From Paralithodes platypus (taxonomy: Eukaryota > Arthropoda > Malacostraca > Decapoda > Lithodidae), in assembly GCA_032716605.1 (NCBI GenBank), contig CM064509.1, forward strand, positions 50,856,022 to 50,920,021: a stretch of 64,000 nucleotides of DNA. The letters are read 5' to 3'. Below the pieces are notes generated by a model. It saw nothing but the letters and a program-made list of their open reading frames with translations. It was not told the DNA's origin and made no database searches. The position numbers were made by a program, and so were the translations under genes. Shown in pieces: positions 30,745-42,608 of the stretch (the first letter of the stretch is position 1; each line of letters opens with the position of its first letter).

Positions 30745-31190
30745 TCTCCACTGGTCATATTCAGCTAACTATGCCCTCAATAACCATCATTGTAATGAAG
30801 AATATGAACAGTGTCACTCATGATTGTAATATATTTGTAGTACCGATACTATAAATGCATTATAACTTCGGTAGTTGGTAATATTAGTCACATTATGTAT
30901 GTAACTGTTGTATTCAGCTAACTATGACCTCAATAACCGTTGATGTAATGAAGAATGTGAAGTGTCCCTCATATGATTGTAATATATTTGTATTACTATT
31001 ATTGCATAATAATTTATGTAGTTGGAAATCTTAGTCACATCATGTATGTAATAATTGTATTCAGCTAACTATGACCTCAATAACCATTGGTGTAATGAAA
31101 AATATGTACAGTCTCCTCATATGATTGCACTAGTTTTGTAGTGCTATATTTTAAAACCAGTCAATTAGTAATTCAGTCACGACTAGCTTT
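30745..31190 (+). repeat. Tandem array of a ~150-bp unit, about 3 copies
   Basis: The anchor ATTCAGCTAACTATG recurs at 30,759, 30,912 and 31,059 (spacings 153 and 147). Each unit also holds CAATAACC, TGTAATGAA and the TCATATGATTG block. Units differ by scattered substitutions. Non-coding. Confidence 0.85.
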
Positions 31191-32211
31191 TTTTTTTCAG
31201 GCTAATAATCATACATCTACATACATAGTACAATAATCTACGTATATACAGCACATGTGCTAATTAATTGAGGAAGCTATAATAACACTTCTGAATAATG
31301 CCTACCTGACTTATAAACACAAATATGAATGTAACCAGACGACGATGCTGTTGTTTCAGTGGAATAATGGCTCTCTGAGCAGTATGTATCGATTTACCAG
31401 TGGTTGTCCAAGATGGGGGGCGATGCTCAATAAACTCGCCCCTCGGGGCAAAATCAAAATAAAATCTCTCTCTCTCTCTCTCTGTATATATATCTTGGTT
31501 GAAAAACAGAACTCTTAGCAATTAATCAAGATAAAAGGTGATTGCCTATCCTAGAAGCTCTACTCATAATAGAGCTATCCCCCAATTTGAGTATACCAGT
31601 TGAAGATCTACAAGCCCTTCCCAGCATGAACAGAACCTACCTCAATGAAACAGGGAGGGCTACCGATGACGTCACACAACGGCCAGCCAATGAGAGAACA
31701 ACATAAACCATCCCATGGCTAGCCAATCAGAAACCTCAAAACTAGATCACCTTCCAGGTATATGGTATAATTTTAAGCTCGCTACCTCAGAACAATTGAA
31801 CACATGAAAAAACTCCAGGAAATTCAAAATAAAGCCTTAACATATATTCATGGAATACTTACCCAACACCAATTAGTAATAAAACATTACATATGTTTTC
31901 ATTTTTTTTTTACCAATCAATATAGTTCTGCATAATCAAACAAAAGATATATGGTTAAAAATTGATAACTTTTATCTACTATTTAGTAGATAACAAATAA
32001 CACACTTACATAACCACATATACTACTGTATACAACAAACAGGAAAGGGAGAACCATTATCACGCCATAGTGTCGTAGAAATGTAAAAACTGTCACGGAT
32101 GCTGACATCATGGTCATTCAGATTACTGCCGTGAAAATGTGAGTAAAACATAATAGTCACCCAGAATCATGCAATAGCCATCCTCAAGAGGATGTCTTAT
32201 CATCCTCGTAC
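31191..32211. other. No gene recognised; CT tract at 31,462-31,481
   Basis: A T-run at 31,190-31,198, then the flank shared with 28,000-28,060, then mixed non-coding sequence. I could not find domains on either strand. Confidence 0.5.
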
Positions 32212-32696
32212 TTAACACTCAAGGAGCGGCTAGGTCGGTAACTTCTACTACCTGCCAAGCGGGTAGTTTTACCCTAAACAAGCTTAATTCCGTGCTCTTT
32301 TTCATGCATAAACAAGAGCCAGAGCGTAATACAATTATGTATCCGTGAAAGGGCGATAATTGAGCTTTCCAATGACACCAGAACCATCCTTCTATGTCCA
32401 CGCGTTCTCTTGCAACGATCGTGCAACACGAAGGAAAAATTGCTAAAATACGGTAATTTCCTTACATAATTCCCTGTGTAGCGAGGCAATGGGTGTGGAT
32501 GTGTGTGGAGGGGAGGGCAGTCGCGGCGCGGGAGCCGTGCCGAACGGTCAGAGCCAACCTACGCTCCTCCCACCGCTCGTCTCTCTCTCAGAGCCAATTA
32601 TGTGCTCAAAATTGCTACCGACTTAAGGCGGGCCCCGCCACATAGTCCTTGGTTCTCTAGACCGCCTTAAGTCGGGCCCCGCCAAAGAGGGGTTAA
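32212..32696 (+). mobile_element. TTAA-family short element C, copy 1
   Basis: Bounded by TTAACACTCAAGGAGCGGC and CGCCAAAGAGGGGTTAA with TTAA at both ends. It shares the TTGCAACGATCGTGCAACAC core with family B. The terminal half contains two GACTTAAG-type repeats around GGGCCCCGCCA. Non-coding, about 485 bp. Confidence 0.88.
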
Positions 32697-33484
32697 AGAG
32701 CTCCTATGACGAATACGCACGAGTGCCATTACCAAGTGAATTTGTTTAAGCTTTCCTCCCACCATGGTGAACATATGGGGAAAACAACCGATTGTTCAAA
32801 GAGATTATCCAGCCTGATCATACTTCACACGCAATAACCATCATCAGCTACTTGATGATGGGCCCCCGGATACTCGTCGGCAAGGGATCCCGAATACTCA
32901 ATTAAATTCACGTAATAAGCATCACTCCATCCCTGGGAAATCACACTGTCAATGAGCATAACTTCGCCTACCAAATTATTTTCATCTGATCCACCAATTT
33001 GACAGTTGCAGGATACATGGTGCTAGACCAGCTCCAGAAATTAAGTGCAACTATCGTGAGCTAAGAAAGGTAGAGTTTGCAGACAGTCTCCATTACCACC
33101 AATTTGCTCAATATTTTTGCACCAGCCGTGATACATTGCCACTCCAACATACCCCCTCAACATCAACAATAGGTCCTACTGTAATCCACCCCATACCATG
33201 GGCCATTCATTTATGTTCAGCCCGAATGTGGAAGCACCAATACCACACCCTTCTGTCACCAGCAACAGTCACACCCGAAAACTCCATCTTGGTGTCCATA
33301 ATAATGGTACAACTCATGACCCAGCCGAAAAGGCTCATTATCGGCATTGAAGGCGTTTACACAATTTCTTGACTAGATTGCCCATTCTAATACAGTACAT
33401 CATAATGACCAGTTGAAGCTTTCAAGAATGGATGGTGGGACATGAACAGGATGGGGAAACTACAAATACCCTATTCTCCCACCT
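32697..33484. other. No gene recognised
   Basis: Mixed sequence. At 33,410-33,448 the string AGTTGAAGCTTTCAAGAATG is shared with the CR1-like 3' region at 34,960, so a small LINE-tail fragment may lie here. The rest is unassigned. Confidence 0.5.
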
Positions 33485-33935
33485 TAGGGGTGGTGATGGG
33501 CTGGTCTATCAGAGTGAGAGTTGAGCGTTCTCTGCCATACCCATAGCTTACTCTGACTGTTCCCTTTACTTATATATTTTTTAGATCTCAAGTGACGGCG
33601 TCTCTTCCATGGATTGACCTCTCTACTGCCAACCCAGAGGTTGGCAGATTTTTTTTTTTTCCATGTGACTAGGAGCCAAGGTGTCACATTTTTCCTTTGC
33701 CCCTCAACTTTCCCTTCATAATTGCTGAGGGGCACAGGGTCTTCGGTGGGGCTTTGGTTTCCCGGGCGTTTCCGCACCCTCCTCAGCTCCTCGCCTTGTA
33801 GTGGCTTCGGTCACCTGGGCTTTAGTGGTAAGCAGGAAGGGTTCTGTGGGGGCGCTCGGTTGTGGCCTTGGCCTTGCTCGGGACCTTGGGGGTGATCGAC
33901 CGGGAAGCCTGGGGAACAACAACAACAACAACAAA
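33485..33935 (+). repeat. AAC-tailed dispersed repeat, copy 2
   Basis: Plus-strand counterpart of 28,121-28,550, from GGTGATGGGCTGGTCTATCA to the tail (AAC)n at 33,914-33,934. It has a T-run of about 13 near 33,648 that copy 1 lacks. Confidence 0.65.
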
Positions 33936-34120
33936 CACCTTAGGGACAAGCAGAGGCTGGTTGAAATGGTCGAAGAGGCCTCTAAACCAAATTTCAACCC
34001 CAAGTCATGAGATGGTAATTAGTTCATTTTCGACTCTGTCAACTGTAGCTCTATTAAAAATGTCTTGGCCAGGCACAAACACACACACACACATACAACA
34101 TTTCCCGCCTGCTCCTCCTA

Positions 34121-34200
34121 ACTAGCCAGTGGTCTAAGGCACTGTGTCTTGAGCTGACCGCGAGGGGCCAGGGTGAGGGTTCGAGCCACCATCAGAATCC
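34121..34200 (+). repeat. tRNA-derived SINE head (Leu/Ser-like)
   Basis: TAGCCAGTGGTCTAAGG (34,123-34,139) matches a tRNA A box with D loop. GGTTCGAGCC (34,178-34,187) matches the B box at tRNA-like spacing. A long variable region suggests a type II (Leu or Ser) parent. No acceptor pairing is preserved, so this is a SINE head or tRNA pseudogene, not a working tRNA. Confidence 0.6.
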
Positions 34201-34637
34201 TAAAGGTTTTTTCGGCCATAGCGATGGACAGAATTGTATCGTGGTTCCTCCTTAACCAAGCTGCCATCAGCCTGTGTTAGCGTACACATCTTCTCACCAA
34301 TACAAAGTGCACCTGCGTATGTACTTGGTGGGAAGCCAGGCACCTCACGGTCGCCAAAGGTCCCATGTGACCTCATAGTTAAGGTAGAATATGCATTGTG
34401 TATACCTACTGTAGGTTTAAGAAAAATTCTGTAGATTTTCAACCTCAGGGCTGCAATGAACAATAAACCGACAATTATGTACTGTATTATTATTTATTAT
34501 CATCTATATACACACACACACACACACACACACGTCATGTTCAAAAATTGCCATACACAAACACTGATTGAGTGCTTGTGCACAAGCATGGTTGTTCTTT
34601 GCCAATTGGTCATACTTAAATTTAAAAAATTATTTTA
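34201..34637. other. Possible SINE body; CA tract at 34,505-34,532
   Basis: It continues from the tRNA-like head without a visible boundary. A minus-strand frame of 87 codons shows no domain. I see no other gene. Confidence 0.4.
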
Positions 34638-34785
34638 TCGAGTGGTACTTGGAAAGTAGACAGAATGGATAAAAAACATCGTCTGAGGAAGAGCACTTTA
34701 TTGACAACGTTCCAGTGATCTCATGAAGCTATCTGCAAAACGTTGTCAATAAAGTGCTCTTCCTCAGATGTTTTTTTTTTTTTAA
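34638..34785. mobile_element. Hairpin insertion, copy 2
   Basis: Same element as 23,552-23,687: GTGGTACTTGGAAAGTAGAC at the left, arms around GAGGAAGAGCACTTTATTGA and its complement, and a loop with CTCATGAAGC..GCAAAACGTTGTC. The hammerhead-like first box is mutated (CTCATGA) and the right end runs into a T tract. No clear target duplication. Confidence 0.7.
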
Positions 34786-35090
34786 ATATATATTGTTTAT
34801 CATACAATTGCATTTGTTGGTTTTATAAGTATACATGCATGCCCATGGAAGTGTGTATTATAAGAACATAAGAAAATGGGAGTCTGCAAAAAGACGATCG
34901 GCCCACACTAGGCAGATCTCTATCACACCCAACCCCAATTACAAGGCCCAACCAGTTGAAGCTTTCAAGAATGGATGGTGGGACATTAATACCTTGAGTA
35001 CTGACCAAACCAAAACGGTCAGAGATTAACACAAGATTACGGGGTCTGTTGAGCGCCGATTGGCCCACACCCGGCAGATCCCCCTCACAC

Positions 35091-36576
35091 TCAACCCATC
35101 TCGTCCATGTGCTTATCTAATTTTATCTTAAAGCTCCCTATCGTTCTTGATCCCACTATATCACTTGGTAGCCTATTCCACCCCTCTACAACTCTGTTAC
35201 CAAACCAATATTTGCCTATATCTTTTCTGAAAGGAAATGTATGTAATTTGAACCCATTTCTACGAGTTCTTTCGCTATCACTGAGCTTCAGTACATTTTT
35301 CATGTCTCCTTTATTTATCCCACTAACCCACTTGAACTCCTCTATCATATCCCCTCTAACTCTGCGTCTCTCTAACGAATGTAAGCCTAATTTGTTCAAC
35401 CTTTCTTCATAATTGGTAGATTTCTAATATTATGAATAATTTTTGTCATTCTTCGCTGTAGTCTTTCCAACAAATCTATGTCCATTCTGTAATTAGGACA
35501 CCAAAATTGGACAGCATAATCCATATTAGGTCTCACTAATGACAAGTAAAGTATCAAGATAACATCAGCAGTTCTGTTACTCACACTCCTTGAGATGAAC
35601 CCTAGAATCCTGTTTGCCTTGTTACGAACGCTTATACACCGTTTTCTAGGCTTCAAATCGTTGCTAACAAACACACTCAAACCTTTCTCGCAGTCGAGTT
35701 TTCTAATTCCGTATTAGCTAGTTTATATTTTGCATTATTATTCGTCTTCCCCACCTTTAATACCTTTCATTTGTCAATGTTAAAACTCATCTGCCAATTT
35801 ACTGACCATTCGTGTAAGGTATCTAGATACCTTTGGAGGCACTCTATGTCGGTATCTGAATCTGTTGTTCTCCCTATTTTGGTATCGTCTGAGAATTTAC
35901 TGATCCTACTAGTTCTGCCTAAATCAAGGTCATTTATGTATATATTAAACAACAGAGGACCCAATACAGATACCTGGGGGACACCACTCTTGACTAATCC
36001 CCACTCTGACTTGGTACCATTTATGCTGACTCTCTGCTTCCTACCAATTAGCCATGATCTAATCCATCCCAACAACGACCCACCTATTCCATGCGCCTCA
36101 ACTTTTCTCATCAATCTCTCATAAGGGACTCTGCCGAAAGCTTTACTGAAATCTAAATATATTATATCATGTGACTTGTCATTATCTACCGCTTCATACA
36201 CCTCTGAGAAAAAACTAAGCAAATTAGTAAGGGAAGAACGTCCCTGAGTGAATCCATGCTGAGAAGAATTTATTAAATAAAAAATTTCTAAGTGGTTTCT
36301 AATTTTCCTTGCAATAATTGACTCTAATTGCTTTCCTATGATTGATGTGAGACATATAGGATGGTAATTGGATGCTATTGATTTATCACCGTTTTTGAAG
36401 ATCGGAACTACATTTGCAATCTTCCAAGCTTCTGGAACTAAACCGGTTTCTAATGACTTGTTAAATATAAATGTTAATGGGTAACTTAACTCATCTCTGC
36501 ATTCATTTAATACTCTAGCTGCGCATATACCTCATCCGGACCAGGCGATTTCTGAGGTTTCAGTCTGTCAATTTCC
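35091..36576 (-). pseudogene. CR1-like LINE reverse transcriptase
   Basis: Motifs in order on the minus strand: KSPGPDEVYAQ, IFKNGDKSIASNYHPICLTS, NSSQHGFTQGRSSLTNLLSF, IIYLDFSKAFGRVPYERLM, KSGVPQVSVLGPLLFNIYIN, ISKFSDDTKIGR (catalytic box FSDD instead of FADD), TLHEWSVNWQMSFNIDK, SLVRPNMDYAVQFWCPNY and GFKLHTFPFRKDIGKYWFGN. Frame changes lie near 35,690, 35,400 and 36,225. Confidence 0.88.
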
Positions 36577-37037
36577 TTAACACCTTACGAGCGGCCTAGG
36601 CGGTAATTTATATGTACCGCCCAACGGGGTGTTTTTACCCTAAATAGGGTAAATAAGACCCAGAGCGTAAAACAAGTATCTATCCCTGAAAGGGCATAAA
36701 CAGAGCTTTCCAATGACACCCCAACCATCCTTGTACGACCATTGGTTTTCTTGCAACGATCGCGCAACACGAGTGCAAAAACCATGTAATTAGGTACTTT
36801 TCCTACATAATTCCCTGTGTAGCAAGTGTGAGGGGGGATGGAAGGGTGGTTTTCATTTCAGTTGGCCCACCGCGGTGGTGGGCGGCGGTCATAGCCTTAC
36901 TACGCTCCTCACACCGCTCAGCTCTCTCTCTCTGCAACATTACGTGCTGAAAATACACACGACATAAGTTGTGAACCGCCACTTAGTCCAAATTTATTTC
37001 ACACGACATAAGTTGCGCGCCGCCAAAGAAGGGTTAA
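36577..37037 (+). mobile_element. TTAA-family short element B, copy 4
   Basis: TTAACACCTTACGAGCGGCC to CGCCAAAGAAGGGTTAA, with TTAA at both ends. It lacks about 27 bases of the left interior compared with copy 2. Non-coding. Confidence 0.92.
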
Positions 37038-37178
37038 GCACATCAATTCAACTTATAGTAACCGTACTTAACCTATGTTCTATACTATCGCTATATACCT
37101 TACAGACTTCTGGAAACTGTGCCAAATTTTCATTAGTGAAAACGGAAAGAAATTGATTATTTAACGTACTGCACATGT

Positions 37179-37666
37179 TTAACACCTTACGAGCGGCCTA
37201 TGCGGTTTATTTATGTGTACCGCCCAGCGGGGTGTTTTTAGCCAAAATAGGGCTGTTTACGTGATCATTTTCATGCCTAAATAAGACCCAGAACGTAAAA
37301 CAAGTACCTATCCCTGAAAGGGCATAAACAGAGCTTTCGAATGACACCATAACGATCCTTGTATGATGGATAGTTTTCTTGCAATAACCGTGCAACGCGA
37401 GTGCAAAAAGCAGGTAATTCGGTACTTTCGGTACATAATTGAGTATGTAGCGAGTGAGAGAGGGAGGAGGGAGCTGAGATTTGTGACAGTAGGTTCGCCG
37501 CGGTGGTCTGGAGCAGTCATACGCTCGCTAGTCTCCTGCCACCACTTGTCTCTCTCTCTCAGCCACATTACGTGCTGAAATTGCCACTCGAGTTATGTCG
37601 AGCGCCGCCACATAGTCCAGCTTTATTTAACTCGACTTAAGTGGTGGGCCTCTTTTTAAGGGTTAA
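37179..37666 (+). mobile_element. TTAA-family short element B, copy 5
   Basis: TTAACACCTTACGAGCGGCC to TTTTTAAGGGTTAA. It sits 141 bases from copy 4 in the same orientation and in the same LINE. Its right end (CGACTTAAGTGGTGGGCC) resembles family C, so it may be a B/C mosaic. Confidence 0.9.
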
Positions 37667-37735
37667 GTAATTTTCTGTAATTTCTCCTATCGAAGTTTTA
37701 AGGGGGACCAAAAACATCTCTAACCTTGGATTTAT

Positions 37736-37814
37736 ACGTGTACACACACATAAACACACACATATATAATATATATATATATATATATATACAGTATATA
37801 CATATACTGTATAT
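37736..37814. repeat. CA and TA microsatellite, target of gypsy-1
   Basis: CACACA-rich sequence passes into TA repeats with ACAGTATATA and ATACTGTATATA interruptions. It abuts the left LTR of the next element. A TA tract also abuts the right LTR. Confidence 0.92.
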
Positions 37815-38980
37815 ACCCAACACTGCCCACCGTGCTACACTAACCCTGCAACAGAAATGCTCTTAATATCTGACGCAGCACGAAGACACACAAGTTCTTT
37901 AGGAAAAGGGGTTATCTTCCTCTTTGCTCTATCAAAACAGTACAAAAAGATACACAAAATATTATCTACTGTCTCAGAGTCGGGGCCTATCCGACTCGGG
38001 TTGATAGTGCTAGTAGTATGTCAAAAGTACTTCTAAGATTATTCTAAACTGCGCAAAAGTGCCAAACCAAAATACTGCTAGACTCCCAGTACAATCCATA
38101 TCATGCCCAGTTGCCCAGGAACCGAGAATAATACGAAACGAAAACCATGGGAAGAGTCCAATGCACCTAAGAAGCCTCTGTGCCAAGCCTGCACATGAGC
38201 ACAAGGGTTGATATCTCAGTAGGTTGGTGCTGGCTGTTAAAAAGCTGGTCAAAACAAGTCAGTCACCAAACCACTGTAGATATCAACCTCGACAATACAC
38301 AGTATAAACATACAATAATATTTGACAATGCAGTAGAATAAAGGAAAGAAATGGAAGAATAGTGTGAAGACAATAATCAAGAATGCCAGTACTGCCGTAA
38401 TCCTAACAAGACCATAATGCAGAAAACTCTAAAATGTAAGCTAATAAAGTTAAAACAAACAATTATGCTTGAAATGACTCCAGATTTGCCTTAATACTAT
38501 ACAATGAAAGAATGAAAGCATATATGCGGTAATAAGGGAGCTAATGGCCAAGCCCAACGCACACAGAGCAGCATGTGTGGTCGGTACAAGGTCTGTATCT
38601 GGAGTGAGCTCCTGAAGCAGCCACGAGGGACTCCTAGGCCCGCGCCGGGAAGAAGAAGGGAAACCCCAGGCACTGCTAGACTACATAATATTAAACTAGG
38701 TACCTGTGCTCTCACTAATAACACAGGGGTAGTCAAACAAACATAAGACATCATTGGGTAACTTATGATAAACTGAAATAATCCCAACAGGGTTAAACAA
38801 ATTATATAATTACACTCTTAGCAGAACGGCAAGGTTGCACGGTATGGTGCCACTAAAAACGGCAACAACTCTCGCGTGGGAACAAAGAAAGAAAGCAAGA
38901 AAGGCAGCCAGCCTTTGTGCTATGTGCAATGTTAAACACACTTGCAACTGACGAAGTTATAAGTTCAGTTGGAAGTGACA
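37815..38980 (-). repeat. gypsy-1 3' LTR
   Basis: It aligns to 46,470-47,633 along its full length with scattered small differences (for example CAGAAATGCTC versus CAGACACGCTC). It lies downstream of RNase H in coding orientation. Confidence 0.88.
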
Positions 38981-39278
38981 CCGTCACATCCAGTGGGAGT
39001 CTGTTGGTGCATCTTGAAACAAAAGACTGCTTACTGTATATTTCAATTTTCATCCACAAGACATACCCAAACAACTACAGTCTTTTTTCTAAGAGTATTT
39101 TTATAGTTTTTTTATATTTTGTATTTAAATATTTTCTTCTACACAGAAACACAGCAACTCCTATTTTACGACCTTACGCTGGGCTACATACGGCAACGAA
39201 CAAGCACCAGACGTAAACATGCTAATCATACCAAAGCAGGAGGCTACACCGAAACTAACTGACCAGCAAGATTTCTCC

Positions 39279-39615
39279 TTACAACATACCCTCCCGTGAC
39301 AAACAATCAGCCATAACATTATCAGTGCCTTTAATATGCCACACATCCAGACCATGTTCCTGCAGCAAAAGAGCCCACCCTATCAGCCGCTGATTTTTGT
39401 ACTTGAATTTCTCCAAAAATTGGAGGGGATGGTGATAGAAGTAAATCTTAACAGTCGGGCCATAGGTTGGTACATACACTTGAAAATGCTGCAGGGACAG
39501 AACAATAGCCAGGAGCTCCTCCACCACTGAGTAATTCCTCTGGGCTCGATTGAACTTCTTTGAGTAGGACACTGGATGCTCTATCCGAGCATATGCTCTT
39601 GCAACAGTACCGCAC
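39279..39615 (-). pseudogene. pol: gypsy-1 RNase H domain
   Basis: The frame reads YSKKFNRAQRNYSVVEELLA, VLSLQHFQVYVPTYG, then RLIGWALLLQEHGLDVWHIK and GTDNVMADCLSR. The second catalytic Asp/Glu region (VVEELLAIV) and the terminal DNVMADCLSR box match retroelement RNase H, which degrades the RNA template. It ends at a stop followed by about 300 bases to the LTR. Confidence 0.85.
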
Positions 39616-41010
39616 CTATCCCCACATCACAGCGTCAGTGGCTAGGATAAATGGCAACCCAAAGTCAGGAGCTCGCAGGATGGGATGGTGCGACAGGAGA
39701 GACTTAACTCCTGCAATAGCCTCCTGACAGTCCTCTGTCCACTTGAACTTGACGTCTTTCCGCAGTAAATTCGTCAGTGGAGCAAGTACAGTAGAGTAGT
39801 CTTTAATAAATCTCCGGTAGTACCCGATCATTCCCAAGAACCGTTGCAGAGATTTACGAGTAGTAGGAGGGGAGAAACTAGCAATAGCCTCCAGCTCTGC
39901 CAAGGGTGGAGACACCTCCACATGCCCTACAACGAATCCCAAGTAATTGACAGTACCATGTACAAAGTCGCATTTCTCCAGATTTACAACCAATCCTGCC
40001 TCACTGAGTCTTTTGAAAAGAAACTCAAAATTATCGACATGCTCTCGCCAGGTGGTATAAAAAATCACGACGTCATCAATATAGACTACACAATTAGGGA
40101 TATCATCTATAACCCGGTTCATCAATCGCTGAAATGTAGCCAGGGCGTTTTTGAGCCCGTAGGGCATTAGGGGAGGTGTGGCAGAGTGGTCTTGCCACTG
40201 GACTGGTAATCCAATGGACCCGGGTTCGAATCCCAATATGTCAATGAGAAGATATTATTGGGATGGAATTTGTGCTGTACCTAGTTTCAGTGCATTACCA
40301 CAGCACACCGAAATGCCAAAACAAAAATACCCTCATTGTTCCCTGATTAAATAGCATTGTATGAATATTCCCATATTCAAAATATGCTACAGGGGGGGCA
40401 ATGCCTAGTGAGTTAATTGCTCAATAGGTGGCGTTCTGAGAGTGAGGTTCCAAGTCTGGGGAATGAGACGGTGAAGCGCGGAGGCGGAGCAGCTTCAGAG
40501 ATGGGGTTGCTTCGAGCCGGGGTGCTTCACATCTCTCAGTCCCTAGACTGGAATAAGACCTCATGGGCCTCACCGTGTTCAGCGGTTGAGTGTGCAGGCT
40601 GTCAGCCTATGCCCGAGATGAAGTAGTTGGAATATAGAAAAAAAAAAAAAAAAAAAATTACACTGGTAAACTGCCCCGTCTACCACAAAACTAGCAATTT
40701 TCTTCGCTCTCTCAGTCAACGGGACCTGCCAATAACCTTTCACTAAATCCACCTCAGTGATAAACGTGGCAGCCCCGATGCGGTCTACGGAGTCGTCAAC
40801 TCTGGGTAATGGATAGGCATCTGTCTGGGATAATGCATTGACCCTCCTGAAATCAACACAAAAACGGATTTTGCCATTCGGTTTAGGTTGTAAAGTCACT
40901 GGGGACGACCACTCACTATATCCCTTCTTCATCAGACCCTTCTCCAACATGTAGTCCAGCTCTGCTTTTAAGGCAGGCTGCCGAGCATGATTTATACGGT
41001 AGTGGGCCAA
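39616..41010 (-). pseudogene. pol: gypsy-1 reverse transcriptase, split by a SINE
   Basis: First part: MLEKGLMKKGYSEWSSPVTL, GKIRFCVDFRRVNALSQTDA, FITEVDLVKGYWQVPLTE and FVVDGAVYQCN, ending at 40,661. After the SINE: MPYGLKNALATFQRLMNRVI, CVVYIDDVVIF (catalytic), NLEKCDFVHGTVNYLGFVVG and RKSLQRFLGMIGYYRRFIKD, then FKWTEDCQEA. The apparent Met start at 40,236 lies inside the SINE and is an artefact. Confidence 0.9.
40170..40656 (+). mobile_element. tRNA-Thr-derived SINE inside gypsy-1 RT
   Basis: The head is tRNA-like: A box TGGCAGAGTGGTC (40,179-40,191), an anticodon loop CTGGTAA with GGT (Thr) at 40,205-40,207, and B box GGTTCGAATCC (40,223-40,233). A ~400-bp body and an A run (40,638-40,656) follow. 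ATTA flanks both sides (40,166-40,169 and 40,657-40,660). It interrupts the RT codons between YQCN and MPYG. Confidence 0.85.
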
Positions 41011-41035
41011 CTTGAGCGGTTTCTGTCTCTAACCT

Positions 41036-42400
41036 CTACAGTATGTCGTGCACCGCCCAGGACGTCAGGCCTGGAGAATCACCAAACACGCTGGAGTACT
41101 GCCACAGCCTAGTAAACAACTCATCTTGGCGCTTAGGACCAAGATGCTGCAGCTTGCCTCGAAGAGCAACATACCCATTGCCCTCCCATAACCCAGCCGG
41201 GACCGCAGCCTCTAAATAGTCTCCCTCCTTCTCCTCCTCGGTCCCTAATACAGCCAGATCATGAGAGGGGTAATCGGTGCCACCTGTGCAGTCACTCCCA
41301 CAGTTCATAAGTACTAAGGCATCCCCTCCGATACCAGAGATGCGCACCCCCGCATTCCTTGCGGCAACAGCTGCCTGCGCAGCATCACCTCCATCAGCGC
41401 CATGGCCAGATGTAGTTGGTCTGTGGTAGGGCTTTAACATATTAATATGGCAGAATTGTGAGGCTTTGCGACGGTCGGGCGTATCTATTACATAGTCTAC
41501 CTCACCAATCTGCTTAATGACTTTATATGGACCACAAAACTTAGCAGCTAAGGGTCAACCCTGAACTGGCAACAGTGCCACAACCTCATCGCCCACCTTG
41601 AACGCCCTAGACTTAGCCTGCTTATCATAATGGTATTTCATCTTGCTCTGTGCTGCCACTAGATGCTCCTTGGCTATCTGCAGGGCAGTCTGCAACCTCT
41701 CCTGAGTCTTCTGAACATACTCGAGCAGAGGCATAGGACCCCTTGCCGCATCACTCTCCCAGGCATCCTTCACCACATCCAGGGGCCCCCTGACACGATG
41801 ACCAAGCACAAGGGAATTGGGCGTGAATCCCAAGGATTCTGAAGGGACATCACAAATAGCAAAAAGGACAAAAGGTAAAGCGGTGTCCAAATCCCGCCCA
41901 TGCTGCAAGCAAAATTTACGCACCATACTCTTCAAGGTCTGGTGAAAACGCTCGAGAGCTCCCTGTGATTGTGGATGGTACGCGCTTGACAGCACATGCT
42001 TTATACCTAACTCTGAGAGGGTTTGTGTGAATAGATTTGATGTAAAATTAACCCCTCGGTCAGACTGAATTTGACGTGGCAAACCAAATCTAGTGAAGAA
42101 ATGCAGAAGGTGTTTGAGAACAACCTTCGCGTTCATGCTGCTAACCGGAATAGCCTCCGGGTATCTAGTTGTGGCATCCATCAAGGTAAGCAAGTATTTA
42201 TATCCCGAACTGTTGGGTGGTAAGGGACCGACCATGTCAATTATGATACGAGCAAATGGCGGTTCAACTGCAGGTATAGGGATCAAAGGTGCCATGGGTA
42301 TTCCTTGCTTGGGGTTTCCAACTACCTGACAAATATGACATGACATAAAAAAAGTAGCCACCGATGCATGCATATTAGGCCACCAAAAATAAAAACGTAG
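41036..42400 (-). pseudogene. pol: gypsy-1 integrase and linker to RT
   Basis: Integrase frame: CHICQVVGNPKQG (half of the zinc-binding HHCC), FARIIIDMVGPLP (first Asp), RQIQSDRGVNFTSNLF (second Asp) and HPQSQGALERFHQTLKSMVR (Glu), then the C-terminal AFKVGDEVVALLPVQG. A TGA follows, then CGPYKVIKQIGEVDYVIDTP and a HINMLKPYHRP box, continuing in a 134-codon linker (41,036-41,440) toward the RT. The integrase joins cDNA to the genome. Histidines of the zinc domain are lost by frame damage near 42,390. Confidence 0.88.
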
Positions 42401-42608
42401 CCTATCAGTAGTCTTACGTACCCCTTAATGCCCCGCCAATGGTGCCTCATGCGCTAACCTAACCAGTTCCTCCTTGAACTGGGCAGGCACCACCAACTGC
42501 TTCTCCCCCACGCCTGAGTCCATATCCAGCGTCCACTGCTGATACAACAATGTCTCTTTTACAATAAACTTCTCTGGACCGTTCTTCCCACCAGTTGTGC
42601 CAACTTTC

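Larger units (their letters stand above)
34861..37735 (-). mobile_element. CR1-like LINE copy with two TTAA insertions
   Basis: Minus-strand coding from the endonuclease-RT linker (about 37,735) through RT to the 3' signature at 34,861-35,115. Two family B elements (36,577-37,037 and 37,179-37,666) interrupt it. Across each, the flanking protein segments fit once one TTAA is removed (ELMCLKEIDRLK for the first). Confidence 0.85.

Noticed and set aside
33716..34125. Pro/Arg-rich ORFs on both strands near 33.7-34.1 kb
   Set aside because: They overlap the AAC-tailed dispersed repeat and have low-complexity composition.
39616..40236. A complete RT protein starting MGFEPGSIGLPVQWQ
   Set aside because: The first residues are translated from the SINE; real RT begins at MPYGLKN.
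40170..40240. Functional tRNA-Thr gene
   Set aside because: The acceptor end does not pair well and the sequence continues into a SINE body with a poly(A) tail.
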